Shown here in pieces: positions 16,064-24,732 of a DNA stretch of 64,000 nt (the first letter of the stretch is position 1; each line of letters begins with the position of its first letter). The stretch is from positions 279,707-343,706 of the forward strand of contig JACKLY010000002.1 of NCBI GenBank assembly GCA_024235655.1. The letters run 5' to 3'. The translations under genes were made by a program, and so were the position numbers. The notes beneath the pieces were generated by a model. The model did not search any database and was not told the DNA's origin. It saw nothing but the letters and a program-made list of their open reading frames with translations. Source of the DNA: Zoogloeaceae bacterium (GTDB taxonomy: Bacteria > Pseudomonadota > Gammaproteobacteria > Burkholderiales > Rhodocyclaceae).

Positions 16064-17662
16064 ATGAGTCAAACCACGACCGCCCCTCACGATACCCATC
16101 ACGACACGCATTACCCCGGTGGCATCACGCGCTGGCTGACGACGACGAACCACAAGGAAATCGGTTCGATGTACCTGATCTTTGCCCTGATCATGTTCTT
16201 TGTCGGCGGCGCCATGATCCTCGCCGTCCGTGCCGAGTTGTTCCAGCCGGGTCTGCAACTGATGCAGCCGGAGTTCTTCAACCAGCTGATCGGCATCCAC
16301 GCACTGATCATGATCTTTGCCGCGCTGATGCCGGCCGCCACGGGTTTTGCCAACTGGCAGATTCCGCTGATGATCGGTGCCCCGGACATGGCCTTGCCGC
16401 GCATCAACAACCTCGGCTTCTGGCTGTTGCCGCCGGCTGCGATCCTGCTCACCCTGCCCTTCCTGCTGGCTGTCTTCGGCATTGGTGATGGCGCACTGAA
16501 TACTGGCTGGACGATGTATGCACCGCTGTCGGTACAGGGTGGCATCGGCGTCGATTTCGCGATCTTCTCGATTCACATCCTCGGCATTTCGTCGATCCTC
16601 GGTTCGATCAACGTCATCGTCACCATCTTCAACCTGCGCGCACCGGGCATGACGATGATGAAGCTGCCGATTTTCGCCTGGGGCTGGCTGATTACCGCTT
16701 TCCTGCTGATCGCCACCATTCCGGTGCTGGCCGGGGCGGTGACCATGCTGCTCACCGATCGTCACTTCGGCACACATTTCTTCAATGCCGCCGGCGGTGG
16801 TGACCCGATCCTCTTCCAGCACCTGTTCTGGTTCTTCGGCCACCCCGAGGTGTACATCCTGCTGCTGCCGCTATGGGGCCTGATGCCGCACGTGCTGGCC
16901 ACCTTCAGCCGCAAGCCGATCTATGGCTACAAGGCTCAGGTCTATTCGTTCATTGCCATCGGTCTGCTGTCGGTGGTGGTCTGGGCACACCACTTCTTCA
17001 CCGCCGGCCTGCCGGTGGGCGCACTGCTTTACTTCATGTACAGCACGATGGCCATTTCCCTGCCCCTGGCGGTGCTCTTCTTCTGCTGGATCGCCACCAT
17101 GTGGAAAGGAGCGATGACCTTTGAAACCCCGATGCTCTTTGCCCAGGGGTTCATCATCATGTTCGGCGTTGCCGGCCTGACCGGGCTGGTGCTGGCCGAT
17201 GTGGCTGCCGATGCGCAATACCACCACAGCTACTTCGTCATTGCCCACTTCCACTTTGCCCTGTTCGCTGGCGGCATCATGGGCGTGATGACCGGCGTCT
17301 ACTACTGGCTGCCGAAATGGACCGGCCACATGTACGACGAAAAGCTGGGCAAGCTGCATTTCTGGCTGACCGTCATTTCATTCAACCTTACCTTCATGCC
17401 GCAATTCTTTGTCGGCCTCGCTGGCATGCCGCGCCGGATTCCGGATTACGCGCTGCAATTCACCGAGTTCAACGCCATTTCAACGGTCGGCTCCTTCATC
17501 CTCGGTTTCTCGCAACTGATCTTTGCCTGGGTCATCTACAAATGCATCAAGGGTGGCGAGAAGGCCGAGGGTCGCGTGTGGGAAGGTGCTGATGGACTGG
17601 AGTGGGAACTCTCGTCACCACCACCCCTGCACAGCTGGAATACACCGCCGGTGGTGAAATAA
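16064..17662 (+). CDS. coxA: cytochrome c oxidase subunit I
   Basis: 532-aa heme-copper oxidase core subunit with twelve predicted helices. FWFFGHPEVYILLLP carries the CuB His and the cross-linked Tyr, and WAHHFF carries the other two CuB His. HSYFVIAHFHFAL near residue 390 carries both the high- and low-spin heme His. The ribosome site AGGAGG overlaps the coxB stop region. The oxidase reduces O2 to water and pumps protons in the cytoplasmic membrane. Confidence 0.98.
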   Translation: MSQTTTAPHDTHHDTHYPGGITRWLTTTNHKEIGSMYLIFALIMFFVGGAMILAVRAELFQPGLQLMQPEFFNQLIGIHALIMIFAALMPAATGFANWQIPLMIGAPDMALPRINNLGFWLLPPAAILLTLPFLLAVFGIGDGALNTGWTMYAPLSVQGGIGVDFAIFSIHILGISSILGSINVIVTIFNLRAPGMTMMKLPIFAWGWLITAFLLIATIPVLAGAVTMLLTDRHFGTHFFNAAGGGDPILFQHLFWFFGHPEVYILLLPLWGLMPHVLATFSRKPIYGYKAQVYSFIAIGLLSVVVWAHHFFTAGLPVGALLYFMYSTMAISLPLAVLFFCWIATMWKGAMTFETPMLFAQGFIIMFGVAGLTGLVLADVAADAQYHHSYFVIAHFHFALFAGGIMGVMTGVYYWLPKWTGHMYDEKLGKLHFWLTVISFNLTFMPQFFVGLAGMPRRIPDYALQFTEFNAISTVGSFILGFSQLIFAWVIYKCIKGGEKAEGRVWEGADGLEWELSSPPPLHSWNTPPVVK

Positions 17663-17672
17663 GGTGACGATC

Positions 17673-17795
17673 ATGACTGCACCCTACGATGACGAAGAGC
17701 TGGCTCGCCGCCGCGCCAACAGCCGGCGGCTGGCCTGGATCATCGGTAGCGTCGCCTTGGCCATCTATATCACCGGGTTTTTCCTCCAGCGCTGA
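17673..17795 (+). CDS. small cox-operon membrane protein (40 aa)
   Basis: Short gene of 40 codons plus stop: MTAPYDDEEL, an Arg-rich stretch, then one transmembrane helix (WIIGSVALAIYITGFFL). It sits 10 bp after coxA and 6 bp before ctaG. Small proteins of this layout are found at this place in betaproteobacterial cox operons and are called cytochrome oxidase small assembly proteins. The charged N-terminus and single helix are what can be seen; the assembly role is by context. Confidence 0.82.
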   Translation: MTAPYDDEELARRRANSRRLAWIIGSVALAIYITGFFLQR

Positions 17796-17801
17796 AGGCT
17801 G

Positions 17802-18410
17802 ATGATGAGCCACGTGGCCATTTCCCACAAGAAACTGATCGGCAAATTGCTGCTTGCTGTTGCGGCAGCCTTTGCCTTCGGTTTCGCACTGGTACCGCTG
17901 TACGACGTACTGTGCACGGTCACCGGCTTCAACGGCAAGACAGAAGGTGGGCCGATCAACGGGTTTTCTCGCGGCGGGCTGGGCAATGAGAGTGGCTCAG
18001 GCAGTGTCGCCGCCGCCCCCTCACGCATCGACCGCAGCCGCACGGTGACCGTTGAGTTCACCGGCACAGTGATGCCGGGTCTGCCGTGGGACATGCGCCC
18101 TCTGACCTTCAGCAAGGAACTGCATCCGGGCGAATTGCACCAGGTCATCTATCTGGTTCGCAACACCTCGGATCGCCCGATTGTCGGCCAGGCCGTACCC
18201 AGCGTTACGCCGGGTCAGGCAGCCCAGCATTTCGACAAGATCGAATGCTTCTGCTTTACCCAGCAGGCGCTGGCACCGGGAGAGAGCCGGGAAATGCCCC
18301 TGCTCTTCATCGTCAAGCCGGAAATCAGCAGCGACATCAAACACATCACGCTTTCCTACGCGTTCTTCAACGCCGTCAAAGACAAGACGGCCCTTAACAT
18401 CAGGGAGTGA
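17802..18410 (+). CDS. ctaG: cytochrome c oxidase copper chaperone CtaG (Cox11)
   Basis: 202 aa. A single N-terminal transmembrane helix (about 14-32) is followed by a periplasmic beta domain with the copper-binding motif CFCFTQQ at about residues 148-154. It delivers CuB to subunit I. A start at 17802 or the next ATG at 17805 is equally possible. The second Cys of YDVLCTVTGFNG is the conserved one just after the membrane helix. It precedes coxC by two bases. Confidence 0.96.
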   Translation: MMSHVAISHKKLIGKLLLAVAAAFAFGFALVPLYDVLCTVTGFNGKTEGGPINGFSRGGLGNESGSGSVAAAPSRIDRSRTVTVEFTGTVMPGLPWDMRPLTFSKELHPGELHQVIYLVRNTSDRPIVGQAVPSVTPGQAAQHFDKIECFCFTQQALAPGESREMPLLFIVKPEISSDIKHITLSYAFFNAVKDKTALNIRE

Positions 18411-18412
18411 GC

Positions 18413-19291
18413 ATGGCTCATACAGAAGCTGTCGGCCACGATCCACACTATTACGTTCCGCAACCATCCATCTATCCGTTCATTCTGGCGGGTGGACTGT
18501 TCCTACTGGCACTGGGTTTCATCCTGTTCATGAACAACTACGGGGCCGGCAGCTGGACCATGATCGGGGGTGCCGGTGTCATCCTCACGGTGCTTTACCG
18601 CTGGTTCGGCAAGGTCATCTTCGAGTCGCAGTCCGGCTCCTACCGTGACTGGGAGGACAAGTCATTCCGCTACGGCATGATCTGGTTCATCGCATCGGAA
18701 GTAGCCTTCTTTGCCGCCTTTTTCGGTGCGCTGTTCTATCTGCGCAACATCTCGGTGCCGGACCTGCTCGGCATGCTGCCGGCGCACGGCGTCACCCTCT
18801 ATCCGGATTACAAGGACCTGAGCTGGCCAGCTTCGGGCGCCGGCCCTGCTGCCTTGTCCTTCACACCCATGGGAGCCTGGGGCTTGCCGGCCATCAATAC
18901 CGCGCTGCTGCTGACTTCAGGCGCCACCATCACCTGGGCACACTGGGCATTGCTGAAGAACAATCGCAAGCAGCTCAATCTCGGCCTGCTGCTTACCATT
19001 GTGCTGGGGGTGTTGTTCCTGTCGCTACAGGCCTACGAATATCACCACGCCTACAACGAGCTGGGACTGACCATGGGCGCCGGGGTTTATGGCGCGACCT
19101 TCTTCATGCTCACTGGCTTCCACGGCTTTCATGTGACGCTGGGGGCGATCATGCTGATGGTGGTCTACGGTCGCTGCCTGAGCGGACATTTCACCGCCGA
19201 ACGACACTTTGCCTTTGAAGGTGTCGCCTGGTACTGGCACTTCGTCGATGTTGTCTGGCTCGGTCTCTTTGTGTTCGTTTATTGGCTCTAG
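18413..19291 (+). CDS. coxC: cytochrome c oxidase subunit III
   Basis: 292 aa, seven-helix subunit III. The ATG at 18413 follows GGGAGTGAGC; a GTG at 18407 overlapping the ctaG stop is the alternative. Conserved stretches include RYGMIWFIASEVAFFAAFFGALFY and GFHGFHVTLGAIML, and the C-terminus reads FEGVAWYWHFVDVVWLGLFVFVYWL. The stop TAG is part of a CTAG that also serves as the stop of the oppositely oriented DUF2909 gene. Confidence 0.97.
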   Translation: MAHTEAVGHDPHYYVPQPSIYPFILAGGLFLLALGFILFMNNYGAGSWTMIGGAGVILTVLYRWFGKVIFESQSGSYRDWEDKSFRYGMIWFIASEVAFFAAFFGALFYLRNISVPDLLGMLPAHGVTLYPDYKDLSWPASGAGPAALSFTPMGAWGLPAINTALLLTSGATITWAHWALLKNNRKQLNLGLLLTIVLGVLFLSLQAYEYHHAYNELGLTMGAGVYGATFFMLTGFHGFHVTLGAIMLMVVYGRCLSGHFTAERHFAFEGVAWYWHFVDVVWLGLFVFVYWL

Positions 19292-19482
19292 GCGGGCACC
19301 AGCCCGAGGCGGTAACCAATGAGCAGGACGAGGAAGAGGGCGATGGAAAGGCCGATGCGCAAGGTCAGGGCACGCACGGTGCGCGTGCCGCCATCACCAC
19401 GGTCACGATAGAGAAACCAGAGCCCGGAAAAGAGACTGAGGACAATGGCCAGCAGCATGAAGACAACCAGCAGTTTGATCAT
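19288..19482 (-). CDS. DUF2909 twin-transmembrane protein
   Basis: 64 aa on the opposite strand to the cox operon: two transmembrane helices (about 3-25 and 40-62) joined by a short Arg/Gly loop (YRDRGDGGTRTVRA). It is the DUF2909 family by size and pattern, found near SURF1 in betaproteobacteria. The gene exactly fills the space between coxC and SURF1. Its stop shares the CTAG palindrome with coxC and its ATG shares a CATG palindrome with the proposed SURF1 start. No good ribosome site is visible. The function is unknown. Confidence 0.8.
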   Translation of the reverse strand: MIKLLVVFMLLAIVLSLFSGLWFLYRDRGDGGTRTVRALTLRIGLSIALFLVLLIGYRLGLVPA

Positions 19483-20326
19483 GGGCAATGCTCGTGAGGG
19501 TTGCGACAACAAGAGAGCAACGGGAGAAGATGCCGAGTATGCGCGTGCAACCCCGGATGCTGCAAGCCGGCATGTCGGCGGGCCGACGCCCGTATCGCGG
19601 CGCTTCGTGATCTTTGCCGGCGGGGCTCTGGTTGTACTGCTGGTGCCATTGTTCATCTCACTCGGACAGTGGCAGTGGAACAAGGCGATGATCAAGGAAT
19701 CCCGGCAGTCACTTCTCGACAGCCGTGCTGCAGAAACGCCGGTGTCCCTCGCCTCCTCAATGGTCGATGCCGATGCATTGCGCTTTCGCCGTGTTGCCGT
19801 GCGCGGCACATACGAACCGCAACAGCAGATTCTGGTCGACAACCGCGTCCATCAGGAACGCGCCGGCTACCATGTGGTAACGCCGCTGCGCATCGAGGGC
19901 AGTGATATGCGCGTGCTGGTCAATCGTGGCTGGATTCCGGCCAATGCTGATCACAGCAAGGTGCCCGTTTTCCCCACCCCTACCGGCATGGTCGAGTTGA
20001 CGGCCACGGCCATCGTACCCGGCACCCGTTTCTTTACACTGGCACCGGAACCGGCCACTCCGGGATGGCAGCCTGTATGGCAGAACCTTGATCTGGCACG
20101 CTTTCGCAACGCTGTTACATTTCCACTGCAGCCGGTCGTACTGCAGCTAGATGCCGGCACCAGCAATGCCGGCGGCTTCGTTCGCGACTGGCCGCGCCCG
20201 GACGAGCGCATCGAGCGCCACCTCGGTTATGCATGGCAGTGGTTCGGCTTTGCAGCAGCAACTGCCGGCATCTGGATCTTCTTTTTGCTGCGCCCCTTGT
20301 TACAGAAGCGCAAAGTACACGCATGA
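19481..20326 (+). CDS. SURF1-family cytochrome oxidase biogenesis protein
   Basis: 281 aa if the ATG at 19481 is used; it is the only in-frame ATG/GTG before the first membrane helix, though it lacks a clear ribosome site. Transmembrane helices lie at the N-terminus (FVIFAGGALVVLLVPLFISLG, about residues 45-65) and the C-terminus (WFGFAAATAGIWIFFLL). The periplasmic loop carries SURF1 features: LGQWQWNKA, VNRGWIPA and HLGYAWQWFGFA. The protein inserts heme a into subunit I. The first 40 residues are polar and poorly conserved in character. The stop overlaps the next start (ATGA). Confidence 0.93.
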   Translation: MGNAREGCDNKRATGEDAEYARATPDAASRHVGGPTPVSRRFVIFAGGALVVLLVPLFISLGQWQWNKAMIKESRQSLLDSRAAETPVSLASSMVDADALRFRRVAVRGTYEPQQQILVDNRVHQERAGYHVVTPLRIEGSDMRVLVNRGWIPANADHSKVPVFPTPTGMVELTATAIVPGTRFFTLAPEPATPGWQPVWQNLDLARFRNAVTFPLQPVVLQLDAGTSNAGGFVRDWPRPDERIERHLGYAWQWFGFAAATAGIWIFFLLRPLLQKRKVHA

Positions 20327-20931
20327 ATACCGCCAGCACTCCCACTGTCCCGCTGACCCGCCTGACGCCCGGCCGCCGGGCGCTGTTGTTGACCCTGTTG
20401 CTGTTCATCCTGCCCGTCGCTGTGGGCGGTGGGCTTTTTTATTTCGACTGGCGCCCGAGCAGTACCGGCAATCATGGCGAGTTGATCACCCCGCCACGCC
20501 CGATGCCGGTCGCCATGCTTGAGCAAAAAAACAACAACCCTGACACAGCCGCAAGCATCAAGGGAAAATGGCTGCTGCTGATTGCCGGAAACGGCATCTG
20601 CGATCAGGCCTGTGTGCAACTGGCCAGACAGGCACGTGCCATTCAGGTCTCGCTCAACCGCGATATGGGGCGCATGCGCCGCGTCGTCCTGAATTCCGGC
20701 GCCAGCCCGGCACTGAGTGAATTGCAGGCAGAGCAGCCGGACCTGATTGTTGCCGAGGCAAGCCCGGAATGGCTGGCCGGATTGGGCATTGATACCACCA
20801 CCCAATCACCGCAACGGCTTTTTTTGGTTGACCCGGCCGGCAACCTGATGATGCAATACGCGCCCGGCGCCGAGCCAAAAGGTATCCGTGCCGACCTTGA
20901 GCGCCTACTGAAGTATTCCTGGATAGGGTAA
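20323..20931 (+). CDS. Sco-like membrane-anchored thioredoxin-fold protein
   Basis: 202 aa from an ATG overlapping the SURF1 stop. One N-terminal membrane helix (about 20-42) is followed by a periplasmic domain with a CDQAC (CxxxC) motif in a position like that of Sco copper chaperones, and with RLFLVDPAGNLMMQY resembling the Sco C-terminal core. The conserved Sco His is not seen before the final strand, so copper binding may differ. In related operons a gene of this type lies between SURF1 and the heme A/O synthases. A role in CuA maturation or subunit II disulfide handling is inferred. Confidence 0.72.
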   Translation: MNTASTPTVPLTRLTPGRRALLLTLLLFILPVAVGGGLFYFDWRPSSTGNHGELITPPRPMPVAMLEQKNNNPDTAASIKGKWLLLIAGNGICDQACVQLARQARAIQVSLNRDMGRMRRVVLNSGASPALSELQAEQPDLIVAEASPEWLAGLGIDTTTQSPQRLFLVDPAGNLMMQYAPGAEPKGIRADLERLLKYSWIG

Positions 20932-20938
20932 TAAGCAC

Positions 20939-21835
20939 ATGCAGACTCACAGCCACACCGCCACACCGACCTTGCTGCAACGACTCGCCGCCTTCGCCGA
21001 ACTGTGCAAGCCGCGTGTGAACAGCCTGATCGTGTTTACCGCGATGATCGGCATGCTGCTCCCCTCGCACGAACTGCCACCGCTGAAGCTGTTCTTCTTC
21101 GCTTCATTGGGCATTGGCCTGGTCGCCTTTGCCGCTGCCGCCATCAACTGCCTGGTCGAGCGCACCATCGATGCGCTGATGGCGCGTACCCGTGCCCGTG
21201 CCACAGCGCGCGGCGAAGTCACGACCCGGGAAACCCTGACACTGGCGATTGTCCTCGGTGGTGCCGGCCTGTGGCTACTGCACGCCTTTGTCAACGACCT
21301 GACCATGTGGCTGACACTGGCCACCTTTGTCGGCTACGCCGTCATCTACACAGCGCTGCTGAAGCCGATGACCCCGATGAACATCGTCATCGGCGGTGCC
21401 TCCGGTGCCATGCCGCCGGTACTCGGCTGGGCGGCCATGACCGGCAGCGTCTCGGCCGAGCCGCTGGTGCTGTTCCTGATCATCTTCCTGTGGACGCCAC
21501 CGCACTTCTGGTCGCTGGCCTGTTATCGCATTGCCGACTATGAGAAGAGCGGCCTGCCAATGCTGCCGGTAACCCACGGCATCAAGTTCACCTGCCAGCA
21601 CATCCTGCTTTATACGCTGATGATGGTCGCTGCCAGCGTCATCCCCTTCACGCTGGGCATGAGCGGCTGGTTTTACCTGATTGCCGTGATGCTGCTGAAC
21701 ATCGGCTTCATTGCCTATGCGGTTGCACTCTACCGCGACTACAGCGACGCACTGGCCAAGCGCACTTTCCGCTACTCGATCATCTATCTGACGCTGCTGT
21801 TTGCCGCACTGTTTGCCGACCGCTTGTTTGTCTGA
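20939..21835 (+). CDS. ctaB: protoheme IX farnesyltransferase (heme O synthase)
   Basis: 298-aa UbiA-family membrane prenyltransferase that makes heme O from protoheme and farnesyl diphosphate. The first motif is AAAINCLVERTIDALMARTRARA (near 65-87). The second is DYEKSGLPMLPVTHG near 200, and there are about nine helices. It is seven bases downstream of the Sco-like gene and ends the cox cluster. No heme A synthase (ctaA) gene lies between SURF1 and ctaB, where it is often found. Confidence 0.95.
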   Translation: MQTHSHTATPTLLQRLAAFAELCKPRVNSLIVFTAMIGMLLPSHELPPLKLFFFASLGIGLVAFAAAAINCLVERTIDALMARTRARATARGEVTTRETLTLAIVLGGAGLWLLHAFVNDLTMWLTLATFVGYAVIYTALLKPMTPMNIVIGGASGAMPPVLGWAAMTGSVSAEPLVLFLIIFLWTPPHFWSLACYRIADYEKSGLPMLPVTHGIKFTCQHILLYTLMMVAASVIPFTLGMSGWFYLIAVMLLNIGFIAYAVALYRDYSDALAKRTFRYSIIYLTLLFAALFADRLFV

Positions 21836-21843
21836 TCGCTACG

Positions 21844-21859
21844 CAGCGCGAAAGCGCTG
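21844..21859 (+). terminator. small GNRA hairpin between convergent ctaB and mpl
   Basis: CAGCGC (21844-21849), GAAA loop, GCGCTG (21854-21859), 6-bp stem right after the ctaB stop. There is no T-run, so it is a weak terminator candidate. The 31-bp gap between the two convergent stops holds nothing else. Confidence 0.4.
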
Positions 21860-21866
21860 ACCTCCC

Positions 21867-23222
21867 TCAATTGCTGCCAGCGCCAAGCGCTCGCAGCAAT
21901 TTTTCGTGAACGCCGCCAAAGCCGCCATTGCTCATCACCAGCACATGGTCGCCTGAGCGGCTGGCCTGAACGACCTCCGTCACCAACTGCTCCAGATCAT
22001 TGACGACACGTGCCTTGTCAGCCATCGGTGCCAGTGCCGCTGCCGCATCCCAACCCAGATGCTGTCCGTAGCAGAAAACCAGATCGGTTTCAGCCAGGCT
22101 TTCTGGCAACTTGTCCTTCATCACACCCAGCTTCATGGTGTTGGAACGCGGTTCCAGCACGGCGAAAATCCGTGCATTCCCAATCTTGCGACGCAAACCG
22201 GCAACCGTAGTGGCAATCGCTGTCGGGTGATGGGCAAAGTCATCGTAAACGGTGACCCCATTGACCACACCACGCACTTCCATACGGCGCTTGACGTTGG
22301 CAAAGCGGGAGAGGGAGTCCACCCCCTGCTCCAGCGTTACGCCGACATGCCGCGCAGCCAGCAAGGCAGCAACAGCATTGGCACGGTTATGTGCCCCGGT
22401 CAGACCCCAGGAAGACTCGGCAAGGAGGGTCTGTCCAGAAAACAGACGGAGTGCACCAGAGGCGTCATCTCCTTCGATCCGCCAGCCATCCTGCGAGTTA
22501 AATCGCTCAACAGGCGTCCACAGGCCACGCTCAAGCACACGCTCGAGGCTGGCCTCTACGGCATTGCTGACAACCAGCCCGGTTCGCGGCAAGGTGCGTA
22601 CAAGATGGTGAAATTGCGTCTCGATCGCCGCTAGATCAGCGAAGATGTCCGCGTGATCAAACTCAAGATTGTTCAGCACGGCTGTTCTCGGCCGGTAGTG
22701 AACAAACTTTGAACGCTTGTCACAGAATGCTGTGTCGTATTCATCCGCCTCAATGACAAAGAAGGGCGTATCGCCCAATCGAGCCGACACACCGAAGTTC
22801 TCAGGCACGCCCCCGATCAGGAAGCCGGGGGCCAGGCCCGCATCCTCAAGGATCCAGGCCAGCATCGAACTGGTTGTCGTCTTGCCGTGCGTACCAGCAA
22901 CTGCGAGTACCCACTTATCACGGAGGACATGCTCGGCAAGCCATTGCGGCCCGGAAACATAGGGCAAACCGCGATCCAGAATTTCTTCCAGCAAGGGATT
23001 GCCGCGCGAAACCGCATTGCCGATCACATACATATCCGGCTGCAAGCCGATCTGGGCGGGGTCGTAGCCCTCGATCAACTCGATCCCGCTCGCCTCCAGC
23101 TGCGTGCTCATCGGCGGATAGACACCCGCATCACAACCGGTGACCCGGTGCCCCGACGCACGCGCCAACTGAGCCACGCCGCCCATGAAGGTGCCGCAGA
23201 TGCCAAGGATATGAATATGCAT
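21867..23222 (-). CDS. mpl: UDP-MurNAc:L-alanyl-gamma-D-glutamyl-meso-DAP ligase
   Basis: 451-aa Mur ligase family enzyme that reattaches recycled tripeptide to UDP-MurNAc in peptidoglycan recycling. The start at 23222 gives the characteristic MHIHILGICGTFMGG N-terminus. The ATP site is GTHGKTTTSSMLAW near residue 107-120, and YDDFAHHPTAI near 330 is the Mpl/MurC-type motif. A longer frame upstream would cross the start region of the divergent neighbour and has no protein-like character. The ribosome site is GGGAAAAA. Confidence 0.96.
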   Translation of the reverse strand: MHIHILGICGTFMGGVAQLARASGHRVTGCDAGVYPPMSTQLEASGIELIEGYDPAQIGLQPDMYVIGNAVSRGNPLLEEILDRGLPYVSGPQWLAEHVLRDKWVLAVAGTHGKTTTSSMLAWILEDAGLAPGFLIGGVPENFGVSARLGDTPFFVIEADEYDTAFCDKRSKFVHYRPRTAVLNNLEFDHADIFADLAAIETQFHHLVRTLPRTGLVVSNAVEASLERVLERGLWTPVERFNSQDGWRIEGDDASGALRLFSGQTLLAESSWGLTGAHNRANAVAALLAARHVGVTLEQGVDSLSRFANVKRRMEVRGVVNGVTVYDDFAHHPTAIATTVAGLRRKIGNARIFAVLEPRSNTMKLGVMKDKLPESLAETDLVFCYGQHLGWDAAAALAPMADKARVVNDLEQLVTEVVQASRSGDHVLVMSNGGFGGVHEKLLRALGAGSN

Positions 23223-23304
23223 GAAGTTTTTCCCGGTTAGAATGGGCTGCATTCTACATCGACCATTCGCATCCACATTTGCATCCACTATTGTGAGCGA
23301 GCAC

Positions 23305-23943
23305 ATGCATTCAAGGCCCGACCGCACCTCAGCCCGAGCTTCAGAGCGCATTCGGGCAAGCATCTGCAATACAGCCGCCCGCCTCATCTCGGAGGATGGC
23401 ATCAACGACTACAGCCAGGCCAAGCGGAAAGCGCTGCGCCATCTCGGCCTGCCCGATGACACCCCGCTTCCTAGCAACGCCGAAATCGACGAGGCATTGC
23501 AATCCTGGCAAAACGTATTCCAGGAACACGAACAGACAGAGAGAATCGGCAATCTTCGGCGAATTGCAATCGATCTGATGGCCAACTTCGAGCAATACAC
23601 CCCTTACCTGACCGGATCAGTACTATCCGGAACCGCCGGCCGCTATGCCGAGATCGACCTGCAGCTCTTTGCCGACAGCGCCAAGGAGGTGGAGATTTTC
23701 CTGCTCAACAAAGGCATACCCTATACCCATGCCACCCCGCGCAATGACCGTGCGGAAGCAGTGCTGCAGATCGAGGCAGGGGAAGCCACCGCCAATCTGG
23801 TCATCTACCCACCGCACGAAGAGCGTAATTTTGCAAAATCCCGCAGCAACCGGAATAGCAGAACGCACGACAGGGCCCGTATCGATGCCGTCAGAGCGTT
23901 GCTCACCGAAAACACCGGGGAATTTACGCAAAACCCAATATAA
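23305..23943 (+). CDS. nucleotidyltransferase-fold-like protein, uncharacterised
   Basis: 212 aa from the ATG at 23305; a GTG at 23293 is the alternative. The N-terminal 100 residues are helical. Around residue 110, TGSVLSGTAGRYAEIDLQLF resembles the Pol-beta-type nucleotidyltransferase motif (GS, then a D/E-x-D pair; here E-I-D). A later strand reads EATANLVIYPPHEE. The first acidic residue is Glu instead of Asp, so activity is unclear. It is divergent from mpl with an 82-bp gap. The family seems to follow mpl in relatives, but its role is not known to me. Confidence 0.65.
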   Translation: MHSRPDRTSARASERIRASICNTAARLISEDGINDYSQAKRKALRHLGLPDDTPLPSNAEIDEALQSWQNVFQEHEQTERIGNLRRIAIDLMANFEQYTPYLTGSVLSGTAGRYAEIDLQLFADSAKEVEIFLLNKGIPYTHATPRNDRAEAVLQIEAGEATANLVIYPPHEERNFAKSRSNRNSRTHDRARIDAVRALLTENTGEFTQNPI

Positions 23944-24149
23944 ACCGCAATCTTCACCCATCTTGCAGCCAACGGACGGCGAACACGATTCGAACTTCCT
24001 GTCACTGCACCGCCACCAGCCACTCCCTGAATTGCTCACCCCTCCAGCCGGACGATGCTCATTTTTCTGCTGATGCCCAGCCCCTGACCCGCTCTGCGAA
24101 AACAGGGGGCACTGGACAAATTGCAGCGATTTACGGCAAACTTGCCGCC

Positions 24150-24650
24150 ATGAAGAAGCAAAAAACAGCTTCCAGGGAAAACACAGCGAACGAACCCAGC
24201 CCGCCGGCAGCTCGTTTTCTGGTCATCCATGGCCCCAATCTGAACCTGCTCGGCACACGTGAGCCGCAGCACTATGGGGTGACCACGCTTGCCGACATCA
24301 ACCGGGCGCTCGCCCGGCGTGCCGAAGCCGCCGGTGTCGAACTGGAAGCTTTCCAGAGCAACCATGAAGGCGCCTTGATTGAACGCGTGCATGCCGCACG
24401 CGGCGAGGGTGTCCGTTTCATCATCATCAACCCCGCTGCTTATACCCACACCAGCGTTGCCTTGCGCGATGCCATGGCCGCCGCTGCCATTCCCTTTGTC
24501 GAGGTGCATCTGTCGAACGTGCATACGCGCGAACCATTTCGCCAGCACTCATACTTCTCGGATATCGCCATCGGCGTGATTTCCGGACTGGGTAGCGAGG
24601 GCTATCTGCTCGCACTCGAATACCTGCTCAACAAGTTGAACAACGACTGA
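24150..24650 (+). CDS. aroQ: 3-dehydroquinate dehydratase, type II
   Basis: 166 aa; third step of the shikimate pathway. Type II motifs are in order: IHGPNLNLLGTREPQHYG (catalytic Arg and Tyr), FQSNHEGALIERVH, IINPAAYTHTSVALRDA and VEVHLSNVHTREPFRQHS (catalytic His). About 20 polar residues precede the usual start, so the true start may be later, although the ATG at 24150 is the only in-frame ATG there. It leads the accB-accC-prmA group. The 206 bp upstream hold no recognisable element. Confidence 0.96.
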   Translation: MKKQKTASRENTANEPSPPAARFLVIHGPNLNLLGTREPQHYGVTTLADINRALARRAEAAGVELEAFQSNHEGALIERVHAARGEGVRFIIINPAAYTHTSVALRDAMAAAAIPFVEVHLSNVHTREPFRQHSYFSDIAIGVISGLGSEGYLLALEYLLNKLNND

Positions 24651-24732
24651 AACCCGGCCGCAGCTGATCGCCCCCGGTTTTGGTTTCAGCCCGCCTTTTT
24701 CTGGCGACAGAATTTTCGTAGGAGAAATATTG

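Noticed and set aside
14939..16843. 634-codon minus-strand frame opposite coxB-coxA
   Set aside because: It is the antisense shadow of two certain genes; high-GC codon bias keeps stops out of that frame.
23965..24010. Possible tRNA remnant or attachment site (ATTCGAAC)
   Set aside because: Only the T-loop heptamer fits; the five-base T-stem does not pair and no integrase is nearby.
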